Of a stretch of DNA of 64,000 nt, positions 32,174 to 40,541 are shown in pieces. The position numbers were made by a program, and so were the translations under genes. Source of the stretch: Bin5 sp022827195 (GTDB lineage Bacteria > Chloroflexota > Anaerolineae > Caldilineales > Caldilineaceae); assembly GCA_965208275.1 (NCBI GenBank), contig OZ242331.1, positions 1,550,001 to 1,614,000 on the forward strand, written 5' to 3'. Under the pieces are notes generated by a model, which was not told where the DNA came from, did no database searches, and saw only the letters and a list, made by a program, of their open reading frames with translations. Position 1 is the first letter of the stretch, and every line of letters starts with the position of its first letter.

Positions 32174-33250
32174 ATGTCTGAGAGCTTGTTGATTGTAATT
32201 CTCTTCATACCTTTCTTCTTGATCCTCATCCTGGCGAATCTGGCCGATAAGCGCCGGCTGAGCGGGGAAGAAAGGAGCTCTCTGGCGGGTCTGACCTATC
32301 TGCTGCACATCGTCGTTTTCGGACTGGTGACCGGAGCAGGCGCGGCGCTCCAAGCTTTTGGGCTGTTATTTCGACTGAACGACCAAATGCGAACGGAGAT
32401 GCTCAACGCGGTCCGGGAAAGCGGGCTGGCATCGCCCGGTGCCATCGAGGCCCAACTCGGCAGCCTTGAACCGATCGGCATCGCGCTTTGGGCGCCGGCC
32501 CTAATTGCACCAATCCTCCTGCTTCCTCCGCTCCGCAGATTGCTGGCAAAGCTGATCCCGATTGACCCCCGCAGCAGTGTCCACGCGGTCGCAATCTCCT
32601 ATATAATGCTGATCGTTATTAATCTGACCTTTACCTTGGCCGTGGGATTGGAAACGCTGGCAGATATTTCCGAGGAGTCTCCTACGAGCACGGGGACTCT
32701 GATATTTTCCCTTTGGGTCCAACAGCTGACGTTTGCCGTATGGGCGCTGGTTGGCGTGGGATGGCTGACGCGCCGCAAGTGGCTGCCTTCGTTGGAGCGG
32801 CTGGGCATTGTCTACCCGCGTCCGGTGGAGATTGCGATTGGCATTGGCGCAGCTATCGTATTGGTCCCGGTTATCCTGGCACTGGAGAACCTGGCGGCCC
32901 AGTACGGAATGGGCATTGACGAGGACGTGCAGCGGCTTTCAGAAGCTCTTCTCGGCCCGCTGGCCGGCTCTTTTCTCGGGATTCTCACCCTGGGCCTGGC
33001 GGCGGGCATAGGGGAAGAGACGCTGTTCCGCGGCGCGTTGCAGCCCCGATTCGGACTCCTCTTTACCAGTATCCTGTTTGCGGTTGTCCACAGCCAGTAC
33101 GGCATTTCCTTCTCGACGCTGGCGGTGTTTGTCGTTGGAATGATCCTGGGCCTTCTGCGCCAGCGTTTCAACACGACAACCTGTGCGATCACGCACGCGG
33201 CATATAACATCATCCTGGGTGCGTATGCATTCTATGGACCGGGATTCTGA
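32174..33250 (+). CDS. CPBP-family intramembrane metalloprotease
   Basis: 358 residues with about eight or nine hydrophobic segments. The C-terminal Abi/CPBP domain (about 255-355) carries the catalytic EE-x3-R motif in GIGEETLFRGALQPR, FAVVHSQYG and ITHAAYNIILG with the ligand histidines. The N-terminal half is an extra membrane domain. Relatives include the Rce1-type prenyl protease and bacteriocin-immunity proteins; the substrate is unknown. No strong ribosome site precedes the ATG. Confidence 0.86.
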   Translation: MSESLLIVILFIPFFLILILANLADKRRLSGEERSSLAGLTYLLHIVVFGLVTGAGAALQAFGLLFRLNDQMRTEMLNAVRESGLASPGAIEAQLGSLEPIGIALWAPALIAPILLLPPLRRLLAKLIPIDPRSSVHAVAISYIMLIVINLTFTLAVGLETLADISEESPTSTGTLIFSLWVQQLTFAVWALVGVGWLTRRKWLPSLERLGIVYPRPVEIAIGIGAAIVLVPVILALENLAAQYGMGIDEDVQRLSEALLGPLAGSFLGILTLGLAAGIGEETLFRGALQPRFGLLFTSILFAVVHSQYGISFSTLAVFVVGMILGLLRQRFNTTTCAITHAAYNIILGAYAFYGPGF

Positions 33251-33386
33251 AAGGGGTACACGCGACCGACTTGCCCTTGCAAGAGCCCCATGATACAATA
33301 GTTCCCGATCTTCCTTAAGCGGTTTACAAAAGCGATTTAGTTTACTCTTGCCGGCCGGTCTAATCTGACGTCTCGTGAGATTACCC

Positions 33387-34613
33387 ATGGCGAAGTGGCG
33401 GCGCAATCTATATCTGCTGTTTGCCGTGCAGGTCCTCTCGGTTGCCGGTTTCAGTCTCGTCTTTCCGTTTCTTCCCCTCTATGTGGCCGAGTTGGGCGTA
33501 GCCACGCGAGGCTCGGTCGCCTTCTGGTCGGGCCTGGTGTTCTCATCCCAGGGCGTAACCATGATGCTGTCCTCGCCGCTTTGGGGGAGTGTCGCCGACC
33601 GTTACGGCCGCAAGCCGATGCTGGTCCGGGCGACGATTGGCGGTGCTCTGATGGTCGTGCTGATGGGACTGGCGCAAAATGCGGAACAGCTTGTGCTGAT
33701 TCGCACAGCCCAAGGGCTATTGACAGGTGTGGTCTCGGCGACGAGCGCTTTGGTGGCTGCGACGGTTCCGAAAGAGAAGTCCGGCGAGTCTCTCGGTCTG
33801 ATTCAGACCGGCACGTGGGTGGGGGTTGCCGTCGGGCCGCTGATCGGCGGCTTGGTGAGCGAGGCATTCGGCTACAGGGCCAGCTTCTGGCTGACAGGAG
33901 CGGTGCTGGCGCTTGCCGGTGTCGCTGTCATTTTCTGTGTGAAGGAGGAGTTTGAACCGCCGCCGCAGAGAGATCGGGTCAACTTTTGGGAGGACTATCG
34001 CAAGCTCCTGCGGACACCGGACATGCCGTCGCTTTATGGCGTCTCCTTTCTTCAGAGCCTGGGCCGTTCGGTTACGATGCCGGTAATGGCCTTCTTTTTC
34101 GTGGGGTTGCTGGCCACGAGCGAGGGGGCGGCCGCCTATACGGGGCTGAGCATGGGCGCCAAGGCGGCAGTCGGCTCGGTCAGCGCGGTTTTTCTCGGGC
34201 GGCTGAGCGACCGCGTCGGCCACGAGAAGATTCTGGTCGCCGGCGCGGTCGTCGCGGTCTTGTTCTATCTGCCGCAGGCCTTTGTCGTTCAAGCCTGGCA
34301 GCTGCTCTGCCTGCAGGCCCTCACCGGCATAAGCGCCGGTGCAATCATGCCTGCCACCGGCGCATTGCTCAACATGCGAACTGCGCAAGGCTCACACGGG
34401 GCCACATTCGGCCTGAGCAACAGTGTGAATGCGGGCGGGCGCATGGTGGCGCCGCTGCTTGGGGCTACTCTTTTTCCTCTGATCGGCATGAAGGGGGTCT
34501 TTGGCATTACTGCCGTGGTCTATGCGGCCCTGGCGTTCGTCGCGCTCTACATCTGGCGCAAGAGCATTTCCTCCGCGCCCATTCGGCCAGTCCCGCGCGC
34601 CGCGGGCGACTGA
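33387..34613 (+). CDS. MFS drug-efflux-type transporter
   Basis: 408 residues with 12 predicted membrane helices. The MFS signature is in GSVADRYGRKPMLVRATIGG between helices 2 and 3, and the half-repeat is GRLSDRVGHEKILVAG in the second half. Similarity is to the DHA1 group (MdtG, tetracycline-type efflux). ATG 33387 is used. A GTG at 33375 would add four residues. It is convergent with the FGGY kinase. The substrate is not predictable. Confidence 0.88.
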   Translation: MAKWRRNLYLLFAVQVLSVAGFSLVFPFLPLYVAELGVATRGSVAFWSGLVFSSQGVTMMLSSPLWGSVADRYGRKPMLVRATIGGALMVVLMGLAQNAEQLVLIRTAQGLLTGVVSATSALVAATVPKEKSGESLGLIQTGTWVGVAVGPLIGGLVSEAFGYRASFWLTGAVLALAGVAVIFCVKEEFEPPPQRDRVNFWEDYRKLLRTPDMPSLYGVSFLQSLGRSVTMPVMAFFFVGLLATSEGAAAYTGLSMGAKAAVGSVSAVFLGRLSDRVGHEKILVAGAVVAVLFYLPQAFVVQAWQLLCLQALTGISAGAIMPATGALLNMRTAQGSHGATFGLSNSVNAGGRMVAPLLGATLFPLIGMKGVFGITAVVYAALAFVALYIWRKSISSAPIRPVPRAAGD

Positions 34614-34724
34614 AGCGCCGTATGGATCGCCCCGCATAACTGTTTTTGAGCGCTGGAATTGGCCGGTCTTTTTGCAGCCCCGGCTGAATCCACCCGCCCG
34701 AGGGGCTGGTTAACGGGCTTGAAA

Positions 34725-36263
34725 TCAGTCCACCCCTGCCTGAGCAGAACCGATCACCTGTCTGTACAAAGCCTCTTGGCGCGCCAGCGCACGCTCATAC
34801 GGCGGACCTGCCTCATGATTGGGTGAGGCGGAGTGCAAAGTCGGCGGCGCCGGCGGCAAAGGCCGCCCAAGGGCCTGCAAGGCCAAAATGGCCGCGCCGC
34901 GGCTGGTCGCCTCATCGACGTTGACGAGACCAACGGGCTTTTGCAGGACATCCGCCAGAATCTGCCGCCACAGTGGGTTCTCGTGCAGCGCGCCGCCGCT
35001 GGCTACGACTTCGCTGCCTGGAGCAAGGTGGGGCCGAAGCCGGTCGAGGATTAGTCGGAAGCGGAAGGCGACGGCTTCAAGCGCCGCGCGTTGGATGTGG
35101 ACCGGTGTTGTCGCCGGTGTCATGCCGCTGATGGTGAGGGTGGCGTTGGTGGCCCAGCCGGGCGCCCGCTCGCTGCGCAGAAAGGGCAGGATCGTAAGCC
35201 CGTGCTCGTCGGGTTCCATGAGCGCCGCCTCGGCCAGGAGTTCGTTTGCGTCCTCGACGGCGAGCATTTCGTGTAGCCAAGAGTAGAGCGAACCGCCGTC
35301 GGTGAGAGAACCACCGACGAGCCAGCGGCTGCTGTCGATTGGATAGCTCCACAGCCCGTCAGGGACTTCGGGGGCTTGTGATTGCGCCGTCGCGGCAGTT
35401 GAGCCTGCCTCACCGGCAGGAATAACGACCCTCATTGCCCCGGTCGTGCCGATCGTCAGCGCGATGCGGCGGCTGTCTGCGCAGCCGCTGCCCAGATTGG
35501 CCCCTGCCCCGTCGCCAACGGCGAGGAAAAACTGTGTTTGGGCCAATTCACTCCAGCGCGAGGCCCAGGGTTCGACCAGACCGATAGTGGACTTCGCATA
35601 GTCGTAAACTGGCGGCAGCTGTGCACGATCGATGCCGATCCTCTCAACCAGTGCCTCGTCCCACGAATGGGCGCCGCGGTTGAGCAGACCCATCCAGCCC
35701 ACTTCGCTGCTGCTGATTGGCGCACGCGCGAGACCCTGCCAGCGACCCAGAAGGTGCGAAGCGATCGTCTGCCAGCAGGCCACCTGCGCGAAGAGGTCCG
35801 GCTCTTCGGCGGCCAGGCGTAAGAGCTGCGGCGGCGCGTAGGCGGTGTGAATCGGCGTGCCGGTGCGCGTGCAAGTGTCGGCCAGAGTGCCTTCCGCTTC
35901 GAGCTCTTGCCGCAGAGCGTCGGCATAGGGGCCGCTGCGTGAATCTGCGTAGGAGTAAACGGGCGTGACGGGTCGACGGTTGCGGTCGACGCCGAGCAAG
36001 CTCATAGCGAAGCTGGTCCAGGCGACGCCGATCAGGCGGAATTCGCGCTGCCAGCCTCGTAAACTCGCCAGGCAGTCGTCGACCGCCGATTCGGTCAGAC
36101 GAGTAAGCAGTTCGGGATCGAAGGTACCGTCGGCGTCCTGCTGCACGGTCCGCGACCCGGTTGCACCGTCCAGGCGCTCGCCGTCCGTTCGGTAGGCTGA
36201 TGCGCGCACTGAGGAGCTGCCCAGGTCGATCACCAGGATCAACTCAGCCGCCGAATTACTCAT
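34725..36263 (-). CDS. FGGY-family carbohydrate kinase (gluconokinase-like)
   Basis: A 512-residue two-domain sugar kinase. LVIDLGSSSVRASAY is the N-terminal phosphate-1 loop, VGDGAGANLGSGCADSRRIALTIGTTGAMRV the adenosine/phosphate-2 region, and EVVASGGALHENPLWRQILADVLQKPV the C-terminal ATP site. The closest recognisable type is gluconokinase/xylulokinase. It starts only 18 bp after the end of mnhG on the same strand and has its own ribosome site (AAAAGGGA), so it may be read from the antiporter operon. Confidence 0.87.
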   Translation of the reverse strand: MSNSAAELILVIDLGSSSVRASAYRTDGERLDGATGSRTVQQDADGTFDPELLTRLTESAVDDCLASLRGWQREFRLIGVAWTSFAMSLLGVDRNRRPVTPVYSYADSRSGPYADALRQELEAEGTLADTCTRTGTPIHTAYAPPQLLRLAAEEPDLFAQVACWQTIASHLLGRWQGLARAPISSSEVGWMGLLNRGAHSWDEALVERIGIDRAQLPPVYDYAKSTIGLVEPWASRWSELAQTQFFLAVGDGAGANLGSGCADSRRIALTIGTTGAMRVVIPAGEAGSTAATAQSQAPEVPDGLWSYPIDSSRWLVGGSLTDGGSLYSWLHEMLAVEDANELLAEAALMEPDEHGLTILPFLRSERAPGWATNATLTISGMTPATTPVHIQRAALEAVAFRFRLILDRLRPHLAPGSEVVASGGALHENPLWRQILADVLQKPVGLVNVDEATSRGAAILALQALGRPLPPAPPTLHSASPNHEAGPPYERALARQEALYRQVIGSAQAGVD

Positions 36264-36281
36264 CGTGGATCCAGTCCCTTT

Positions 36282-36674
36282 TCAGGCTTCGGCCTCGAGG
36301 GCCGGCTCCTCTCCTGTCGGTCCGTTGCGCTTTGCGGCAGCAGATAGCGCGGCGAGGTCGTCGTGTTCGAGCACGAACTGATCGGCGGCGCCGGTCCGAT
36401 AGGCAGCTCTGGCCATCGTTGTGGTAGCGATGGGCTGTGTCACAAAGAAGAGAATAACCAGGGCGATCATTCGGAACATCTGGCTGTCTTCGAGGAAGTG
36501 AACACCGGTTCCCAGCAACAGGCAGCTGATGCCGAGGGTTGCGGCGACGCCGGCCGCATGCATACGACTGAAGACGTCAGGCAACCGCAGAATCCCAAGT
36601 GCGCTGACCAGAAGGAAGAGCGTTCCGACGGCGGCAAGAATGAATACGATCAGGTTTGCAGTCATCGGGTCCAT
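36282..36674 (-). CDS. mnhG: Mrp antiporter subunit G
   Basis: 130 residues, three membrane helices: ANLIVFILAAVGTLFLLVSA, GVAATLGISCLLLGTGVHFL and MIALVILFFVTQPIATTTMARA. GILRLPDVFSRMHAAG is the MnhG/MrpG signature. ATG 36674 follows GGAG by 8 nt; the frame upstream overlaps mnhF and is not used. The acidic C-terminal 35 residues are longer than usual. Last subunit of the operon. Confidence 0.93.
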   Translation of the reverse strand: MDPMTANLIVFILAAVGTLFLLVSALGILRLPDVFSRMHAAGVAATLGISCLLLGTGVHFLEDSQMFRMIALVILFFVTQPIATTTMARAAYRTGAADQFVLEHDDLAALSAAAKRNGPTGEEPALEAEA

Positions 36675-36702
36675 TGAGCGATTCTCCAGGCCTCGGGTCC
36701 TT

Positions 36703-37014
36703 CTATTCGTCGTCTTGCGGGTGACGTTCCAGCCATCTGGCGTGGGGGAAGCGCTCCAGCGCGCGGGCAAACATCAACGTGCCCAAGAACCCCAGTACTG
36801 CTGTGATGATAGCTCCTTCCAGGAGAACGAAGGAGTCGCTGACGATGGCGAACAGGACAAAGATGCCGACGGCGTGGATGGAAATCAGGTCGAAGGCAAC
36901 CGTCCGATTGGGGAGGTTGGGTCCCCGCAAGAGCCGGCCAAAGCAGAGCAAAAGGGAGATGGAAAGAAGTGACATCAGCACGCGCAAACTGAGTTCGAAG
37001 AGCTCGTTGCTCAC
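36703..37014 (-). CDS. mnhF: Mrp antiporter subunit F
   Basis: 103 residues, three membrane helices. RLLRGPNLPNRTVAFDLISIHAVGIFVLF is the MnhF/MrpF landmark, including the conserved Asp in the second helix. A small essential subunit at the edge of the Mrp complex. It begins 15 bp after mnhE and ends 28 bp before mnhG. Confidence 0.94.
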   Translation of the reverse strand: MSNELFELSLRVLMSLLSISLLLCFGRLLRGPNLPNRTVAFDLISIHAVGIFVLFAIVSDSFVLLEGAIITAVLGFLGTLMFARALERFPHARWLERHPQDDE

Positions 37015-37029
37015 TTGGGACCTCCGGCA

Positions 37030-37674
37030 CTACATGTCTGCGGCGTCGAGTTCGACGAGGATGCGGCGCAATTCGAGAAGTGGACTTTCGAACTTCCTCT
37101 TTATTTCGGCGCGAAAGCCGTCCGGGTTTGCAACGTCGATGGCATGGACGAGCAGCGCGGCCGCGCCCCGGTCGCGGTCCGTCCCGGTCGTCGTCTGCTT
37201 CGATCCGGCAGCGTCCGTGTCGGTCTCGTAGTCGCCCTCAGTGGCCGCTTCGTGGCCGATCATCCCTTCTTCGGCCTCTCCATAGGGCCAGAGCTTCCCG
37301 GAGACGTCCTCGCCCAGGTCGACGCTCAGCGTGCCCGGCGTGAGCGTAATGACCGTCGCAAGGACCGTTATGTCGAAAGGATTTGTCAGCGTGAGTGGAA
37401 CGGCGACGATGCCCTGGCGCAGGTCTGAGGCGCCGCCAAATGTCGTGGAGAATATAGTGGCAGCCAGTCGCAGGTTGCTCTCCAGGATTGCATAAAGCAC
37501 GTAAAATGCGAACTTGGCAGCAAGCAACATGTAAAGTCCGTACTTGCGCTGCACGATCGAAATCAGGAGAAAGCCGAAGAGTAGACCAATGGATAGCGCG
37601 CGCAGCGTGTAGTCACCATTGAGAATGGGCCAGAGAAGCGAAACGAAGAGATTGATTACAAGAAGTCGTTGCAT
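37030..37674 (-). CDS. mnhE: Mrp antiporter subunit E with acidic insertion
   Basis: 214 residues against about 160 for most MrpE. Two N-terminal membrane helices are followed by the conserved ITLTPGTLSVDLGED. The cytoplasmic domain then has an insert of about 50 residues rich in E, D, T and G (EEGMIGHEAATEGDYETDTD and onward), before LLVHAIDVANPDGFRAEIKRKFE completes the usual end. ATG 37674 (MQRLLVINLF) is chosen over an upstream start within the mnhD tail. The insert replaces a short loop in standard MrpE. Confidence 0.9.
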   Translation of the reverse strand: MQRLLVINLFVSLLWPILNGDYTLRALSIGLLFGFLLISIVQRKYGLYMLLAAKFAFYVLYAILESNLRLAATIFSTTFGGASDLRQGIVAVPLTLTNPFDITVLATVITLTPGTLSVDLGEDVSGKLWPYGEAEEGMIGHEAATEGDYETDTDAAGSKQTTTGTDRDRGAAALLVHAIDVANPDGFRAEIKRKFESPLLELRRILVELDAADM

Positions 37675-37754
37675 TGGTTCGTCAGAATCTCCGGGAGCGG
37701 AGAGGTCGAAGCCGCACTTCGAAGCGAACAGCACGGCCTGTTTTCCGGACTCGG

Positions 37755-39413
37755 TCAGCGCGAAGGATCAATGACAAGACCGGCTCCAACCGAGGGCTCG
37801 GCCTCTTCTGCGAGCGGCCGTGCCGCTACGGTGTAGCCGGCGCGAATAGGCAGGTGACCTGAGATGCTTGCCGCCGGCGAAACAGCTTCAATGTAGGCCT
37901 TACGGTCAAGGGCCTGCAGCGCGACCCGCATTGAGAGGCGAAAAGCCGGCTCTCCCAAGAGGCCAAGGCCGAGGCTGAGAAGCACGAGCGCGGCGATGGG
38001 AGTGAGCATGAGCTTTTGGCGCAAACTGCTCTGCAGTATTCGCGACGGGACCCGGCTTGGCCGCTTGTATTCGCCCCAGAACGACTCACGCCAAAGCCGC
38101 ATCATGTTGATCATTGTGAGCAGGCTGGCTACAAGGCTGACACCCGACACAAGCCAGTGTCTTGAATCGAGCGTGATCTGTAGCAGGCTCAATTTGCTAA
38201 CAAATCCGCTGAATGGCGGGACGCCGGCAAGGGAGATTGCGGCCAGGAAGAAGAACAGAGCCAGGTGCGGCTGCCTGGAGACAAGCCCGCCGATCGACGC
38301 CAGCCGGTCGCTCCCCATGTGGAGCTCGACGGCGCCGCCCGCCATGATGAGTGCGGTCTTGACGATCATGTGATGGCACAGATAGAGCACGGCCGCGCCC
38401 AACCCGAAACCGATCGCGAGCCTATTGCCGCTCAACGCAACCGCCAGGCCCATCAACATGAACCCGACATGGCTGATGATGTGAAAGCTGAGTAGTCGGC
38501 GAATGCTCGGCTGAGCCAGGGCGCCGAGCGCGCCGACCAGCATGGTTGCGCCGGCAATGGCCAGCAACGTCTGCTGCCAATCGAGCAGCAGTTCCGGGAA
38601 GAACAGGGTAAAGCTGCGGAACAAGGAATAGATGCCGACCTTGGTGAGCAGGCCGCCGAAGAGGGCGGTGACGGCCGGAGGCGGCGTGTGGTAGCTGGCT
38701 GGCAACCAGAAAAAGAGCGGAAAGATTGCTGCCTTGCTGCCGAATGCGACCAGCAGGAGACCGGCGAAAAGAGTTCTCACAGCGGGCGATGCCAGCGGCA
38801 GGCGCTCTGCGATCTGCGCCATGTTGAGCGTGCCCAGCGTGCCGTAGGCGACGCCGGCCGCGACGAGAAAGACGGTTGACGCCAGCAGGTTCAAGACGAC
38901 ATAACGGATGCCGCTGTTCGTCTGGGCCGGCTGTGCACCAACCGTGAGAAGGACGAAGCTCGCCATCAAGAGGACCTCGAAGAAGACGTATAGGTTGAAG
39001 AGGTCGCCCGCGAGGAAGGCGCCGTTGACGCCCATCAAGAGAAAGAGATATAGAGGGTGAAAGCCCATTCTCTCCCTGTGATAGTCGATGGTCGCAACGG
39101 CAAATGGATAGACGGCGATGGAAACTAGCGCGGTCAACAGCAGGAGGGTGGCCGAGAGACCGTCGCAGTATACGGTGATGCCGAAGGGCGCGGTCCACGC
39201 TCCCATCTGCAGTACAAACCTGTGGCCCTGCCCTGCGGTCGCCGTAAAGAGGAGCAACGCTACGCCGAAATTGAGAGAGAGGGCCAGTGCAGTCAGGGCA
39301 ATCTGCTGTCGAATCAGCCGCCGCCCACCCCACCGGGCCAAGAACAATATGAGCGCGGCAGTCACCAGTGGTGCCGCAACCGGTACCGCCAGCAGGTTGG
39401 CGCTCAGGGCCAT
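37755..39413 (-). CDS. mnhD: Mrp antiporter subunit D
   Basis: 552 residues, about 14 membrane helices, homologous to the proton-pumping NuoL/M/N subunits of complex I. Conserved charged helices are present: LFNLYVFFEVLLMASFVLL (Glu in the fifth helix), KAAIFPLFFWLPASYHTPPPAVTALFGGLLTKVGIYSL (Lys residues), and SLAGVPPFSGFVSKLSLL. It carries the proton path of the multi-subunit Na+/H+ antiporter. The start overlaps the mnhC stop by 10 bp. The C-terminal 90 residues are hydrophilic and unusual. Confidence 0.94.
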   Translation of the reverse strand: MALSANLLAVPVAAPLVTAALILFLARWGGRRLIRQQIALTALALSLNFGVALLLFTATAGQGHRFVLQMGAWTAPFGITVYCDGLSATLLLLTALVSIAVYPFAVATIDYHRERMGFHPLYLFLLMGVNGAFLAGDLFNLYVFFEVLLMASFVLLTVGAQPAQTNSGIRYVVLNLLASTVFLVAAGVAYGTLGTLNMAQIAERLPLASPAVRTLFAGLLLVAFGSKAAIFPLFFWLPASYHTPPPAVTALFGGLLTKVGIYSLFRSFTLFFPELLLDWQQTLLAIAGATMLVGALGALAQPSIRRLLSFHIISHVGFMLMGLAVALSGNRLAIGFGLGAAVLYLCHHMIVKTALIMAGGAVELHMGSDRLASIGGLVSRQPHLALFFFLAAISLAGVPPFSGFVSKLSLLQITLDSRHWLVSGVSLVASLLTMINMMRLWRESFWGEYKRPSRVPSRILQSSLRQKLMLTPIAALVLLSLGLGLLGEPAFRLSMRVALQALDRKAYIEAVSPAASISGHLPIRAGYTVAARPLAEEAEPSVGAGLVIDPSR

Positions 39414-39943
39414 CGGTAACTTTCCTCTTCCATGGCCGCGGACTCGTCCTCTTCAGAAGACTGTTTATGGGGAAGGCCGGTCAACAGTTCGTCGCCGTCG
39501 TAAACTTCATCAACCTCGTATGCCAGCCAGTCGTGCTGGTAGCCTTCGGTGTGCTCGCCGAAGTCAAACGGGTCTCCTTCGCGCAGCAGAGGGACATACT
39601 CGCCATGCACGACGTCGGTAGCGGTGACGGTATGGCGCCGGTTTACCAGGACGATGACAAAAGCTGTGATGCCGAAGCTGATTACGATTGCTGTCAGGAT
39701 CAAGGCCTGGGGCAACGGGTCAGCCGGCAGTGCCCGTGCCAACGTCTCAGCGTACGCCTTTTTGTCGAGGAAGATGGGCGGGCGGCCCTCGACGAGCCTG
39801 CCGGAACCGAAGAGAAGCAGGTTGACGCCGTGGCTCAAGAGCGCGAGCCCGAGGATCAGTTTGATCTGCCCTCTTCGCATTATCAGATAGGCGCCGGAGG
39901 CGAAAAGGCTGCCAACTGCAAGCGCCAGGAGCAATACGATCAT
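39404..39943 (-). CDS. mnhC: Mrp antiporter subunit C
   Basis: 179 residues, homologous to NuoK. Three membrane helices with GAYLIMRRGQIKLILGLALLSHGVNLLLF and DPLPQALILTAIVISFGITAFVIVL. The two conserved family acids are partly replaced or shifted. A hydrophilic C-terminal extension of about 60 residues goes beyond the usual 110-120. It overlaps mnhB by 4 bp and mnhD by 10 bp. Confidence 0.93.
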   Translation of the reverse strand: MIVLLLALAVGSLFASGAYLIMRRGQIKLILGLALLSHGVNLLLFGSGRLVEGRPPIFLDKKAYAETLARALPADPLPQALILTAIVISFGITAFVIVLVNRRHTVTATDVVHGEYVPLLREGDPFDFGEHTEGYQHDWLAYEVDEVYDGDELLTGLPHKQSSEEDESAAMEEESYRWP

Positions 39944-40494
39944 GGTGTCGGTTCTCTGTTTGGTGCGTCAACGCCTGAAGTGAAGTCGGGCCCGCTTTTT
40001 GCGGGAGACTGCAACACTGCCGTGTCCTCACTGTTAACGGCTGCGCGGTCCGAAACGCGGCTGAGACCGAGCAGGTATGAAGTGGCAAAACTAACCACGA
40101 CGAGAAATACGCCCAGATCGAAGAGTATCGGTGTTCCCAGTTCCAGGTGTCCCAACAAGGGCACGTCTACTTCAAGCCACTGTCCTTGGAAGAAGAGACC
40201 CTTCAGCAGCCCGATGATGCCGGAGAAAATGGCAACAGCCAGGCCCAAGCCGATGCCGCTATTGAGATACGGGCCAATGGCGCGGCGCACGCTCTCGTGA
40301 CCCCGGCTGAGAATCTGCAGCTCAAAAGCGGCGGCCGCCATCAGGCCGGCTATGAAGCCCCCGCCGGGCAAATTGTGGCCCCTCACAAGCAGAAAGAGTG
40401 CCAGCATAAGCAGCACCGGTGTCAGGATTCGATTCAACAGGCGTAGGTAGAGTTCCGGCATGTGGATCCGTAATGCCCTTCCGAGACTTCCCAT
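39940..40494 (-). CDS. mnhB: Mrp antiporter subunit B
   Basis: 184 residues, four membrane helices. The landmark is LALFLLVRGHNLPGGGFIAGLMAAAAFELQIL, typical of the MnhB domain. It starts 47 bp after mnhA, and its stop overlaps the mnhC start (ATGA). The last 35 residues are hydrophilic. Confidence 0.93.
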   Translation of the reverse strand: MGSLGRALRIHMPELYLRLLNRILTPVLLMLALFLLVRGHNLPGGGFIAGLMAAAAFELQILSRGHESVRRAIGPYLNSGIGLGLAVAIFSGIIGLLKGLFFQGQWLEVDVPLLGHLELGTPILFDLGVFLVVVSFATSYLLGLSRVSDRAAVNSEDTAVLQSPAKSGPDFTSGVDAPNREPTP

Positions 40495-40541
40495 TCTTGG
40501 GAGCCTATTTGAGAGTTAGCCTTCCAGCCGACCTTCCGCCA

